DNA from: Prevotellaceae bacterium
GTDB lineage: Bacteria; Bacteroidota; Bacteroidia; Bacteroidales; UBA932
Direction: 5' to 3'
DNA length: 5,139 nucleotides
NCBI GenBank assembly: GCA_031267855.1
Contig: JAIRYH010000132.1
Coordinates: 1-5,139 of the forward strand
Both the position numbers and the translations under genes were made by a program. Of the stretch, positions 1 through 5,139 are shown piece after piece. Under the pieces are notes generated by a model that saw only the letters and a program-made list of their open reading frames with translations, was not told where the DNA came from and searched no databases. The stretch's first letter is position 1, and each line of letters starts with the position of its first letter.

Positions 1-168
1 GAAGCGGATGTTATTCTGGAGATACCGCCCGGTTTTGAAAAGAATTTAGTTACGGGAAACGCGGCAGGCGTCCGGATTTCGGTAAATGCCGTCAACGGGA
101 TGAAAGGCGGGCTGAGTTCGAACTACCTGGGAAGCCTGCTCCGGGATTACTCCGCCGCATTCAGTTGA
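1..168 (+). CDS. ABC-2 type transporter permease fragment, 5' end off window and 3' truncated (probable pseudogene)
   Basis: The frame is open from the left edge to a TGA at 166-168 and gives 55 residues. The segment ADVILEIPPGFEKNLV, followed by an INA/VNA-like strand and a GGLSSNYL segment, matches the extracytoplasmic domain of ABC-2 permeases of the YhhJ/YbhR type. These export drugs or other substrates with a partner ATPase. In that family the segment lies in the first half of a protein of roughly 370 residues and is followed by about five membrane helices. Here the protein ends after DYSAAFS, and no continuation is found in the next 125 bases or in the opposite-strand genes beyond. The stop lies inside a heptad repeat starting at 164, so the 3' part was probably lost by insertion, deletion or rearrangement. 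The family call is fairly firm. The loss of function is an inference, and an assembly join at the repeat is an alternative. Confidence 0.68.
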   Translation, partial: EADVILEIPPGFEKNLVTGNAAGVRISVNAVNGMKGGLSSNYLGSLLRDYSAAFS

Positions 169-196
169 GAGTTGAAAGTTGAGAGTTGAAAGTTGG
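164..196. repeat. Heptad tandem repeat GTTGA(G/A)A
   Basis: The units GTTGAGA, GTTGAAA, GTTGAGA and GTTGAAA follow each other directly at 164-191, and a fifth partial GTTGG ends at 196. The period is therefore 7, with a 14-base super-unit GTTGAGAGTTGAAA present twice and identical. It supplies the stop codon of the permease fragment to its left. A looser relative, with GTTGAATGATGAATG, occurs at 229-243. From memory, short repeats of this kind are scattered between genes in many Bacteroidota. No function is known to me. Confidence 0.8.
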
Positions 197-242
197 CTGA
201 CGCCGGCCACATTAATCCAATTTTGAAGGTTGAATGATGAAT

Positions 243-287
243 GTAGGGGCGGGTTTCAAACCATAAGTGTTTCAAACCCGCCCCTGC
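243..287. repeat. GC-rich inverted repeat / hairpin between convergent genes
   Basis: AGGGGCGGGTTT at 245-256 pairs perfectly with AAACCCGCCCCT at 274-285. After a single C/C mismatch, AAAC (258-261) pairs with GTTT (269-272), leaving a 7-base loop. An outer G-C pair (243/287) and a possible G-U (244/286) extend it. Each arm also contains the small palindrome GTTTCAAAC (253-261 and 269-277), so the element is both an inverted and a direct repeat. It starts 8 bp beyond the yidD stop and lies between converging frames, so it could help stop transcription from both sides. Neither side has a run of T after the stem, so it is not a classical intrinsic terminator. It resembles dispersed palindromic repeats of the REP or small MITE kind. 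That class assignment is an inference. Confidence 0.75.
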
Positions 288-293
288 TGATTT

Positions 294-512
294 CTACGGT
301 ACCGGGTCGTAGCCGCTGCCGCCCCAGGGATGGCAGCGGAGGATGCGCCGGACGGCCAGCAGGCCGCCCCTGAATGCGCCGTGCTTTTTTAACGCCTCGA
401 TAGCGTATTGCGAACAGGTCGGCGTGAAGCGGCAGGAGGGCGGCTTCAGCGGCGAAAGGCAGCACCGGTACAGTTTAACCGCCAGTATCAGCGGGAGCGC
501 CAGTCCTTTCAA
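294..512 (-). CDS. yidD: Membrane protein insertion efficiency factor YidD
   Basis: YidD is a small, amphipathic inner-membrane-associated protein thought to assist YidC-dependent insertion of membrane proteins. From a TTG at 512 the product is 72 residues. It has a hydrophobic N-terminal stretch ([12 protein letters not shown]), then [18 protein letters not shown] at about residues 20-37, and ends in [14 protein letters not shown], the hallmark motifs of the family with three conserved-type cysteines. The start is uncertain. The frame stays open to an ATG at 569 (91 residues) or an ATG at 593 (99 residues). I prefer TTG because it gives the usual family length of about 70-85 and puts the CRFTPTC motif where relatives have it. 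It also has an AAGG a few bases upstream and overlaps rnpA by only 38 bp. The longer versions would overlap by 95 or 119 bp. It is the last gene of the operon, followed by the hairpin at 243-287. Confidence 0.93.
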   Translation of the reverse strand: MKGLALPLILAVKLYRCCLSPLKPPSCRFTPTCSQYAIEALKKHGAFRGGLLAVRRILRCHPWGGSGYDPVP

Positions 513-918
513 CAGCCTTGTCCGCCAGTGCGGCGAGGGCGTGGCAGAGGTTCGATTCGATGTTGGCATACGGTAAAATTTCCGGTGATACATAGTGAAA
601 GAAAACCGCCAGCGCCTGGTTCCGTCCGGAAAGCGTGCTGTACAGTTCTGTTTTATTTTTCCGGAAAGCCTCGCGGATTCTCCGTTTTAGGAGGTTGCGC
701 GTAACGGCTTTTTTAAAGTTCCGTTTGGGTACGTTCAGCGCCATTTGGCAGCAGGGCGTGCCGGCTGCCGGCGGAACAAAGGAGAAAAAAACCTTGAACG
801 GAAAGCGGAACAGCACGGTTCTGTGTTCCATCAGCGCCGCTATCTGTTTTCGCGAGCACAGGCGTTCGTTTTTCGGCAGTGATGCGGGTTTCGGGTTGGC
901 AGACACGTTTATCGTCAT
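475..918 (-). CDS. rnpA: Ribonuclease P protein component
   Basis: RnpA is the protein subunit of RNase P. It binds the catalytic RNA and helps it remove 5' leaders from precursor tRNAs in the cytoplasm. The 147-residue product has the family's N-terminal [13 protein letters not shown] (residues 14-26). The basic signature [24 protein letters not shown] follows at residues 63-86, with R74, N75, K78, R79, R82 and E83 in the RNxxKRxxRE pattern. A long C-terminal tail past about residue 130 is Ala-rich, and its coding DNA also encodes the start of yidD in another frame. The ATG at 918 lies 8 bp after the hemD stop, in an A-rich context (GAAAAACACG). It sits in the middle of the leftward operon. 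The usual dnaA-rpmH neighbours seen in many other phyla are absent, as is normal for Bacteroidota to my knowledge. Confidence 0.96.
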   Translation of the reverse strand: MTINVSANPKPASLPKNERLCSRKQIAALMEHRTVLFRFPFKVFFSFVPPAAGTPCCQMALNVPKRNFKKAVTRNLLKRRIREAFRKNKTELYSTLSGRNQALAVFFHYVSPEILPYANIESNLCHALAALADKAVERTGAPADTGG

Positions 919-926
919 CGTGTTTT

Positions 927-1667
927 TCAGCTCAGAAATAAATCCAGCGCTTTTGCGATAGACGGCGCCTGCGGCGTAGGCGCTTCGACGGACACCTTGA
1001 AATTGTTTTCCTTTAGCGCCTTTGCCGCCGCCGCGCCAAATGACGCCATCAGCGTTTTCCCCTGCTTGAAGTTCGGGAAATTTTCGAGCAGCGATTTCAC
1101 TTCGTGCGGGCTGTAGAACACAAGCATGTCATAGCGCCGAAGTTCGATGTTCTTCAGTTCGGTGTTCGTTACCGTGCGGTAAAAAACCGATTTGGTATTT
1201 TTCAGCCGCGCTTTGTCAAAAGCTTTCGGAATTTCGGGCTTGTAGTTATCGGCCAGCGCCAGCAGGAACAGTTCGTGCCGGTGTTTGGTAGCAATCACGT
1301 CAATGAGGGAATGGATGGTGCCGTTGCCGAAAAATACTTTGCGCTTGCGGTAGATGATATATTTTTGCAGGTAATTGGCGATCGATTCCGTGATGCAAAA
1401 ATATTTCAGCGCCTGCGTCTGGGGAACGGAAATCCGCAATTCTTCGCAAAGTGCAAAAAACATGTCTACCGCCGTGCGGGCGGTAAACACCACCGCCGTA
1501 TGTTCCAGGATGTCGATGCGCTGTGCGCGGAATTCTTTTGCAGAAAGGCCTTCAATTCGTGTAAACGGGACGAAATCAATAATCAGTTTGTGTTTCTCTA
1601 TCAATTCCGCATAGGGGGTTGTCCCCACCGGTTCCGGCTGTGCAATCAGGATATTCGTTACGTTCAT
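927..1667 (-). CDS. hemD: Uroporphyrinogen-III synthase family protein (HemD-like)
   Basis: HemD closes linear hydroxymethylbilane into uroporphyrinogen III, the branch point to haem, sirohaem and cobalamin. The 246-residue product shows the two-lobed family pattern. It has an N-terminal strand ILIAQPEPVG (residues 6-15), then AVVFTARTAVDMFF (58-71), KYFCITESIANYLQKY (88-103), MLVFYSPHEVKSLL (181-194) and SFGAAAAKAL (209-218). It ends with APTPQAPSIAKALDLFL (229-245), where the TP and S residues typical of the active-site side occur. Many residues match the Bacteroidales version next to rnpA. I chose the ATG at 1667, preceded by GAGAAG. A TTG at 1676 would add three residues and lacks support. 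It begins 12 bp after the DUF4271 stop. Many Bacteroidales cannot make haem from scratch, so the actual role of this protein is uncertain. A TACCTTTG at 1741-1748 may be a private promoter. Confidence 0.92.
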   Translation of the reverse strand: MNVTNILIAQPEPVGTTPYAELIEKHKLIIDFVPFTRIEGLSAKEFRAQRIDILEHTAVVFTARTAVDMFFALCEELRISVPQTQALKYFCITESIANYLQKYIIYRKRKVFFGNGTIHSLIDVIATKHRHELFLLALADNYKPEIPKAFDKARLKNTKSVFYRTVTNTELKNIELRRYDMLVFYSPHEVKSLLENFPNFKQGKTLMASFGAAAAKALKENNFKVSVEAPTPQAPSIAKALDLFLS

Positions 1668-1679
1668 GCTTCTCAAAAA

Positions 1680-2519
1680 TTAAATCTGATCTGATATTAT
1701 AAAAGAATATAGCAGTAAAAACGGGGCTACTTCGAATGTGCAAAGGTACAAAATCAAAAAGAAAGTGGAAATATGCGCCATGAAAAAAATCCGGATAATG
1801 CGCAAAATGTAAAGCATTATAAAGAAAAGCACCACGCCGAAACCGGCTACCGACAAGCCATGGAAGAATGTTTCCGTGCCGGCGGTTACGATAAGCAGCG
1901 CTATCGGAAACAGTAAAAACCCGCAGGCAATGCAGTGCAAACGGCTGAAGAAAATAATCAGCTGCATGAGCGGCGCGTTTTTGCTGATGAATTCCACAAG
2001 GCGCAGCAACGCGGCTTTCAGCATGAAAAACGCCGCCAGCGCCACGATGAGAATCCCGAAATATTTCCATTGCAAACCATTGTCCGCCGCAATAACCCCG
2101 GCGCGGAGCAAAATCAGCCATGCAAAAAAACCGATGGAAATAAATGAAAACACCAGCAGGGCGCGGCTTGTCATGATAACGGATAATGAGTTTTCGGCGA
2201 ACTGTTTTTCGGCGGTATGGAAATTAAACAGGCTGCTCATCAGCGTCGAAAAAAACCTGCGCACATAACAGAACAGCAGCAGGAATAAAAAAATAACGCC
2301 TAACGACAGAAAGCCTTCAAACAAGCCGGGAGGAGTGTCTTTAAATACCGGTTCAGCCGTTTTCTTTGCCGGCGCTTCCAGCACCGAGCAGCTGCCGTAG
2401 ACCGCTTCCGGCGCCGTGTTCCCGATGGCCGATGAATCTTCCGGGAAAACGGCAGCCTCCTCCGTTGCCGGCGAATCGCCTGTCAGTGTTGCAGGGTCTG
2501 TGATCATGCTGTATTCCAT
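1680..2519 (-). CDS. DUF4271 domain-containing integral membrane protein
   Basis: The function is unknown. The 279-residue product has a soluble, acidic, Ala/Pro/Glu-rich N-terminal segment (about residues 1-65) of low complexity. About six hydrophobic helices follow, near residues 70-86, 118-140, 151-173, 185-213, 222-241 and 250-275. The C-terminal end, with ILYLCTFEVAPFLLLY (256-271), matches the conserved end of the DUF4271 family, which I know as a Bacteroidota protein encoded beside hemD, rnpA and yidD. There is no obvious signal peptide, because the N-terminus is polar. No catalytic motif is visible. The ATG at 2519 is chosen as the first start after the SUI1 gene (38 bp gap). A second Met at residue 5 is a possible alternative. 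The base composition (33% and 45% G+C in two 60-base lines counted) is lower than in the flanking genes, as expected for Phe/Ile/Leu-rich membrane protein. Its constant company suggests a link to membrane-protein biogenesis, but that is an inference. Confidence 0.88.
   Translation of the reverse strand: MEYSMITDPATLTGDSPATEEAAVFPEDSSAIGNTAPEAVYGSCSVLEAPAKKTAEPVFKDTPPGLFEGFLSLGVIFLFLLLFCYVRRFFSTLMSSLFNFHTAEKQFAENSLSVIMTSRALLVFSFISIGFFAWLILLRAGVIAADNGLQWKYFGILIVALAAFFMLKAALLRLVEFISKNAPLMQLIIFFSRLHCIACGFLLFPIALLIVTAGTETFFHGLSVAGFGVVLFFIMLYILRIIRIFFMAHISTFFLILYLCTFEVAPFLLLYSFIISDQI
1741..1748 (-). promoter_or_regulatory. Candidate internal promoter -7 box TACCTTTG for hemD-rnpA-yidD
   Basis: On the minus strand, TACCTTTG fits the Bacteroidota primary sigma -7 consensus TAnnTTTG and is followed by CA. 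It is identical over TACCTTTGCAC to the box upstream of SUI1. It lies within DUF4271 codons for Tyr-Leu-Cys of the conserved YLC motif, so the match could be forced by the protein. No clear TTTG is seen about 20 bp upstream. If used, transcription would begin about 70 bp before the hemD ATG. Confidence 0.3.
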
Positions 2520-2557
2520 TTCGAATATGTGTTACTTTCCGGCTTTCCGGAAGGCGG

Positions 2558-2902
2558 TCAGTTGCCTCTCTTTGCCTTGTATCCTGCGGCATTCAGCAAT
2601 GCTACCAGGCGGTCGCGAAAGTCGCCCTGCACCACTATTTCGCCGTCTTTTGCCGTACCGCCCGTGCCGCACCGGGCTTTCAGTGTTTTGGCAAGTGCCT
2701 GCAAATCGTTGTCGCTGCCCGCAAAGCCGCTCACCAGCGTAACCTGTTTGCCCGCCCGGTGCCGCCGGTCGATGGTTACCACCAGTTTCTGCTGCGCCGC
2801 CGGCAAGGTTTCCGGCGTCCGGCACGGTTCCTGTTCGTAGATAAAGCGAGGATCGGTAGAATAGACCGTTCCCAAACGGTTTTTCCAGTCATTGTTTGCC
2901 AT
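2558..2902 (-). CDS. SUI1/YciH family translation initiation factor (eIF1-like)
   Basis: This is a homologue of eukaryotic eIF1 and of E. coli YciH. It probably binds the small ribosomal subunit near the P site and influences start-codon or initiator tRNA discrimination. In bacteria the role is accessory and not fully settled. The 114-residue product opens with MANNDWKNRLGTVYSTDPRF, typical of Bacteroidales members. It then has a linker of about 20 residues and a SUI1 domain from about residue 39. The basic loop RRHRAGKQVTLVSGF (46-60) and KARCGTGGTAKDGEIVVQGD (75-94) are the family signatures. The frame stays open to an ATG at 2974, but I reject that start. The conserved N-terminus begins at 2902, and the extra 24 residues would span the promoter at 2920-2927. 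It is the first gene of the operon, and its stop is 38 bp before DUF4271. Confidence 0.92.
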   Translation of the reverse strand: MANNDWKNRLGTVYSTDPRFIYEQEPCRTPETLPAAQQKLVVTIDRRHRAGKQVTLVSGFAGSDNDLQALAKTLKARCGTGGTAKDGEIVVQGDFRDRLVALLNAAGYKAKRGN

Positions 2903-3003
2903 ACACGCAAAAATTTGTGCAAAGGTACGAATAAATGCGTGGATATGGTAATGCGCCGGTACAGCGGGATACATTCAAATAAGCGGATGCAGCCGCAGGG
3001 GGG
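2903..3003. other. Intergenic spacer between GH3 gene and SUI1 operon
   Basis: About 100 bp without a gene. The SUI1-proximal side holds the promoter box at 2920-2927. Just after the GH3 stop there is only a weak minus-strand hairpin (GCGG/CCGC, 2983-2996) followed by TTATTT, so a terminator for the GH3 gene is possible but poorly supported. Confidence 0.5.
2920..2927 (-). promoter_or_regulatory. Bacteroidota promoter -7 box (TACCTTTG) for the SUI1 operon
   Basis: The minus strand reads TACCTTTG, a full match to the TAnnTTTG -7 element recognised by the Bacteroidota primary sigma factor. It lies in the only sizeable gap upstream of the five-gene operon. Transcription would start near 2915, leaving a leader of about a dozen bases before the ATG at 2902. 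A convincing -33 TTTG about 19-21 bp upstream is not seen; the site reads TACC there. Confidence 0.65.
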
Positions 3004-5139
3004 CTACCGTACCGTAAAGGCCACCTTTCCCCTTATGTCGGTAGACGAGGCGCCTATGAGCGCCTCAAATTCGCCCGGTTCGGTTACCCATGCGCCTTTG
3101 GCGTCGTCATAGAAACTCAGCGCGGCCTTGTCGATGGTGAACGATACGGTTTGTGTTTCGCCGGCTTTCAGGTACACTTTCCGGAAGCCTTTCAGCTCCT
3201 TGACGGGGCGCGGCAGGGACGATTTCCTGTCGCTGATGTAGAGCTGTACCGTTTCGGCGCCGTCGCGCGTGCCGGTGTTTTTCACCGCCAGCGTAACCGT
3301 TATCGTGTCGGCAGCGGTGATTCTGCTTTTGTCGGACGAAGCTTTGCCGTACTGAAACGTCGTGTAGCTCAATCCGTGCCCGAAGGCGAAGAGCGGTTTG
3401 ATTTTTTCCCTGTCCAGCCAGCGGTAGCCCACAAAAATATCGTCGCGGTAGGTCACGTTTTTGCCATCGCCCGGATATTCGCCGGCCGCGTGCGCGCTGT
3501 TGTCCTGCAGGCGGACGGGGAAGGTAAACGGCAGTTTCCCCGACGGGTTCACGTCGCCGAAAAGGACGGACGCGATGGCATTGCCGGCTTCGGTGCCGCC
3601 ATACCATGCTTCCACAATGGCGGGAACCTGCGCCGCCCAGGGCATGGCCACGGCGTTTCCGCTGATGATGACCACTGCCGTATTCGGGTTGGCTTTTGCC
3701 AGCGCGGCAATGAGCGCATCCTGCTCGTAGGGCAGGCTGAGGGATGCGCGGTCGTCGCCTTCGCAATCCTGTCCGCTGTTTTTGGTCAGGCCGCCGATGA
3801 ACAGCACCATGTCGGCGCTTTTTGCGGCATTCACGGCTTCGGCGCGGAGGGCTCCGGCGTCAATGGCTTTTTCCTGCGGGGCTTCCGCGTCCTTTACATC
3901 CTGCTCGGGTTTCGCCGGCGATTCATAGCCCTGCACGTACGTTACCTGCGCGGCACTGCCTGCGCGCGCAAGGATGCCGGCAAGCGGCGACACCTCGTAC
4001 TTCGCCTTGAGCGACGACGAGCCGCCGCCGACCGTCATGCGCTTTACGGCATTCTCGCCCACCACCAGGATGCGCGGCGCCGTCGACAGGTCGACCGGCA
4101 GGACGTTCCGATTGTTTTGCAGCAGCACGATGCTTTCTTCCGCAATCCTGCGCCCGGCGGCGGCATGTTCCGGCGTGCCGAAGGAGCCGTACGGGCGGTC
4201 GGGCGCCATGCCGGTGCGGAACACCAGCCGGAGGACGCGGCGCACCTTTTCGTTCAGCGTTTCCTCGTCTGCCTGCCCGGCTTTCAGGAGCTGCAGGTAG
4301 GGGTGCGCGAGGTAGTACCGGCTGTAGGCGTCGCTTTTGCCCCAGTCCAGCCCGTTGGTCCACGTGCCGAACTCCATGTCGAGCCCGTGGGCAATGGCTT
4401 CTTCGGTGCTGTGCACGCCGCCCCAGTCGGATACCACCACGCCGTCGAAGCCCCAGTCGCGCTTCAGGATATCGTCAAGCAGATACCGGTTGTGGCAGCA
4501 GTGCTGGTCTTTGTACCGGTTGTAGGCGCCCATGATGGCCCATGCGCCGCCCTGCTGCACGGCAGCCTTGAAGGCGGGCAGGTAGATTTCGTGCAGCGCG
4601 CGGTCGCTCACGTGCACGTTTACGTGGTCGCGGCCGGTTTCCTGGTTGTTCAGCGCAAAGTGCTTTACGCATGCCGCCACGCCGTTTTTCTGCACTTCCC
4701 GCACATAGGGCACAACCATTTGCGCCGCCAGGTACGGGTCTTCGCCCATGTACTCGAAGTTGCGCCCGTTGAGCGGCGTGCGGTAAATGTTTACGCCGGG
4801 TCCCAGCAGGACATTTTTGTTGCGGTAGCGCGCTTCTTCGCCGATATTTTTGCCGTACAGCGCCGCCATGCCGGGATTCCACGAAGCCGCCAGCGCCGTC
4901 AGGGCGGGAAAGGCAATGCACGAGTCGTTCGTCCAGTTGGCGCCGAACCATTCGTCCCACAGCACTTCGGCGCGGATGCCGTGCGGGCCGTCGCTCATCC
5001 AGATTTCGGGAATGCCCAGGCGCGGCACGCCGGGCGCGCTGAATTTCGACTGGGCATGCAGGAGGGCTACTTTTTCTTCGAGCGTCATGCGCTGCAAAGC
5101 GTCCGCCACACGGTCTTCAACGGGCGCGGCGGGATTCAG
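3004..5139 (-). CDS. Glycoside hydrolase family 3 protein (beta-glucosidase-like), N-terminus off window
   Basis: GH3 enzymes release terminal sugars from glycosides by a two-step retaining mechanism. The frame is open from the right edge to TAG at 3006-3004, giving 711 residues. Numbering from the first visible codon, the N-terminal barrel carries SDGPHG (49-54), GRNFEYMGEDP (125-135) and CVKHFALNNQETGR (157-170). Next comes VVVSDWGGVHS (234-244), with the likely nucleophile D238. The alpha/beta sandwich begins near 335 (ESIVLLQNNRNVLP). CEGDDR (459-464) provides the likely acid/base E460, and AWYGGTEAGNAIASVLFGDVNPSGKLPFTFP continues to about 541. The fibronectin III-like C-terminal domain covers about 627-700. 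All key residues are present, so the enzyme should be active. An Ala/Glu/Lys-rich stretch (about 408-438) replaces any PA14 insert. Only the extreme N-terminus, with any signal peptide, is missing; internal GTG or ATG codons near the edge are unlikely starts. Exact sugar specificity cannot be read. G+C is about 60% in lines sampled, above that of the operon. Confidence 0.95.
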   Translation of the reverse strand: MNPAAPVEDRVADALQRMTLEEKVALLHAQSKFSAPGVPRLGIPEIWMSDGPHGIRAEVLWDEWFGANWTNDSCIAFPALTALAASWNPGMAALYGKNIGEEARYRNKNVLLGPGVNIYRTPLNGRNFEYMGEDPYLAAQMVVPYVREVQKNGVAACVKHFALNNQETGRDHVNVHVSDRALHEIYLPAFKAAVQQGGAWAIMGAYNRYKDQHCCHNRYLLDDILKRDWGFDGVVVSDWGGVHSTEEAIAHGLDMEFGTWTNGLDWGKSDAYSRYYLAHPYLQLLKAGQADEETLNEKVRRVLRLVFRTGMAPDRPYGSFGTPEHAAAGRRIAEESIVLLQNNRNVLPVDLSTAPRILVVGENAVKRMTVGGGSSSLKAKYEVSPLAGILARAGSAAQVTYVQGYESPAKPEQDVKDAEAPQEKAIDAGALRAEAVNAAKSADMVLFIGGLTKNSGQDCEGDDRASLSLPYEQDALIAALAKANPNTAVVIISGNAVAMPWAAQVPAIVEAWYGGTEAGNAIASVLFGDVNPSGKLPFTFPVRLQDNSAHAAGEYPGDGKNVTYRDDIFVGYRWLDREKIKPLFAFGHGLSYTTFQYGKASSDKSRITAADTITVTLAVKNTGTRDGAETVQLYISDRKSSLPRPVKELKGFRKVYLKAGETQTVSFTIDKAALSFYDDAKGAWVTEPGEFEALIGASSTDIRGKVAFTVR

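Noticed and set aside
253..277. GTTTCAAAC repeated 16 bases apart, resembling the start of some CRISPR repeats
   Set aside because: There are only two 9-base copies, both explained as parts of the hairpin arms. There is no array of spacers and no cas gene nearby.
1104..1694. Long plus-strand open frame (196 codons) opposite hemD
   Set aside because: It is antisense to a well-recognised HemD frame, its translation resembles no family I know, and it crosses the hemD-DUF4271 junction.
2535..2550. Tandem CTTTCCGG x2 between the SUI1 and DUF4271 genes
   Set aside because: Two 8-base copies in a 38-bp gap partly overlapping possible ribosome-binding territory. It is too short to separate from chance.
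2903..2974. 24-residue N-terminal extension of the SUI1 protein starting at the ATG at 2974
   Set aside because: The extension is not like the family, which begins at MANNDW, and it would cover the promoter box at 2920-2927.
2983..2996. Small hairpin GCGG/CCGC after the GH3 stop as an intrinsic terminator
   Set aside because: The stem is only 4 bp and the following TTATTT is short, so it is too weak to call a terminator.
3923..4363. Minus-strand open frame of 146 codons inside the GH3 gene (and similar ones at 3107-3766 and 4475-4960)
   Set aside because: Each is an alternative frame of the GC-rich GH3 coding sequence. The translations are Arg/Ala/Gly/Pro-rich with no family features, while the GH3 frame has all its motifs.

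Overview
This window looks like ordinary chromosome from a member of the Bacteroidota, probably the order Bacteroidales. Three things point there. The gene order SUI1 – DUF4271 – hemD – rnpA – yidD is the arrangement I know from that group. The proteins closely resemble their Bacteroidales relatives. A Bacteroidota-type promoter element (TACCTTTG, fitting TAnnTTTG) lies just upstream of the SUI1 gene. Species cannot be named from this sequence.

Layout, left to right. Positions 1-168 (+) hold the end of an open frame encoding part of the extracytoplasmic domain of an ABC-2 type transporter permease. It stops far earlier than the family should, exactly where a heptad tandem repeat begins (164-196). 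Positions 169-293 are non-coding and hold that repeat and a strong GC-rich hairpin (243-287). Positions 294-2902 (-) carry five tightly packed genes transcribed leftward: SUI1/YciH-type translation factor, DUF4271 membrane protein, uroporphyrinogen-III synthase-like HemD, RNase P protein RnpA and membrane-insertion factor YidD. Gaps between them are 38, 12 and 8 bp, and rnpA and yidD overlap, so they are probably one operon driven from the promoter at 2920-2927. A spacer of about 100 bp (2903-3003) separates this operon from a large GH3 glycoside hydrolase (3004 to the right edge, -), whose N-terminus is outside the window.

The operon mixes core functions: translation start-site selection (SUI1), tRNA 5' maturation (RnpA) and inner-membrane protein insertion (YidD). 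It also contains a tetrapyrrole enzyme homologue and an uncharacterised six-helix membrane protein. The GH3 enzyme is a polysaccharide or oligosaccharide degrading function typical of the group and appears to be a separate transcription unit.

No undescribed defence, mobile or CRISPR system is visible. The points most worth a second look are the truncated permease at the repeat junction, the hairpin with repeated palindromic cores, the long-standing association of DUF4271 and HemD with rnpA-yidD, and a possible internal promoter for hemD.
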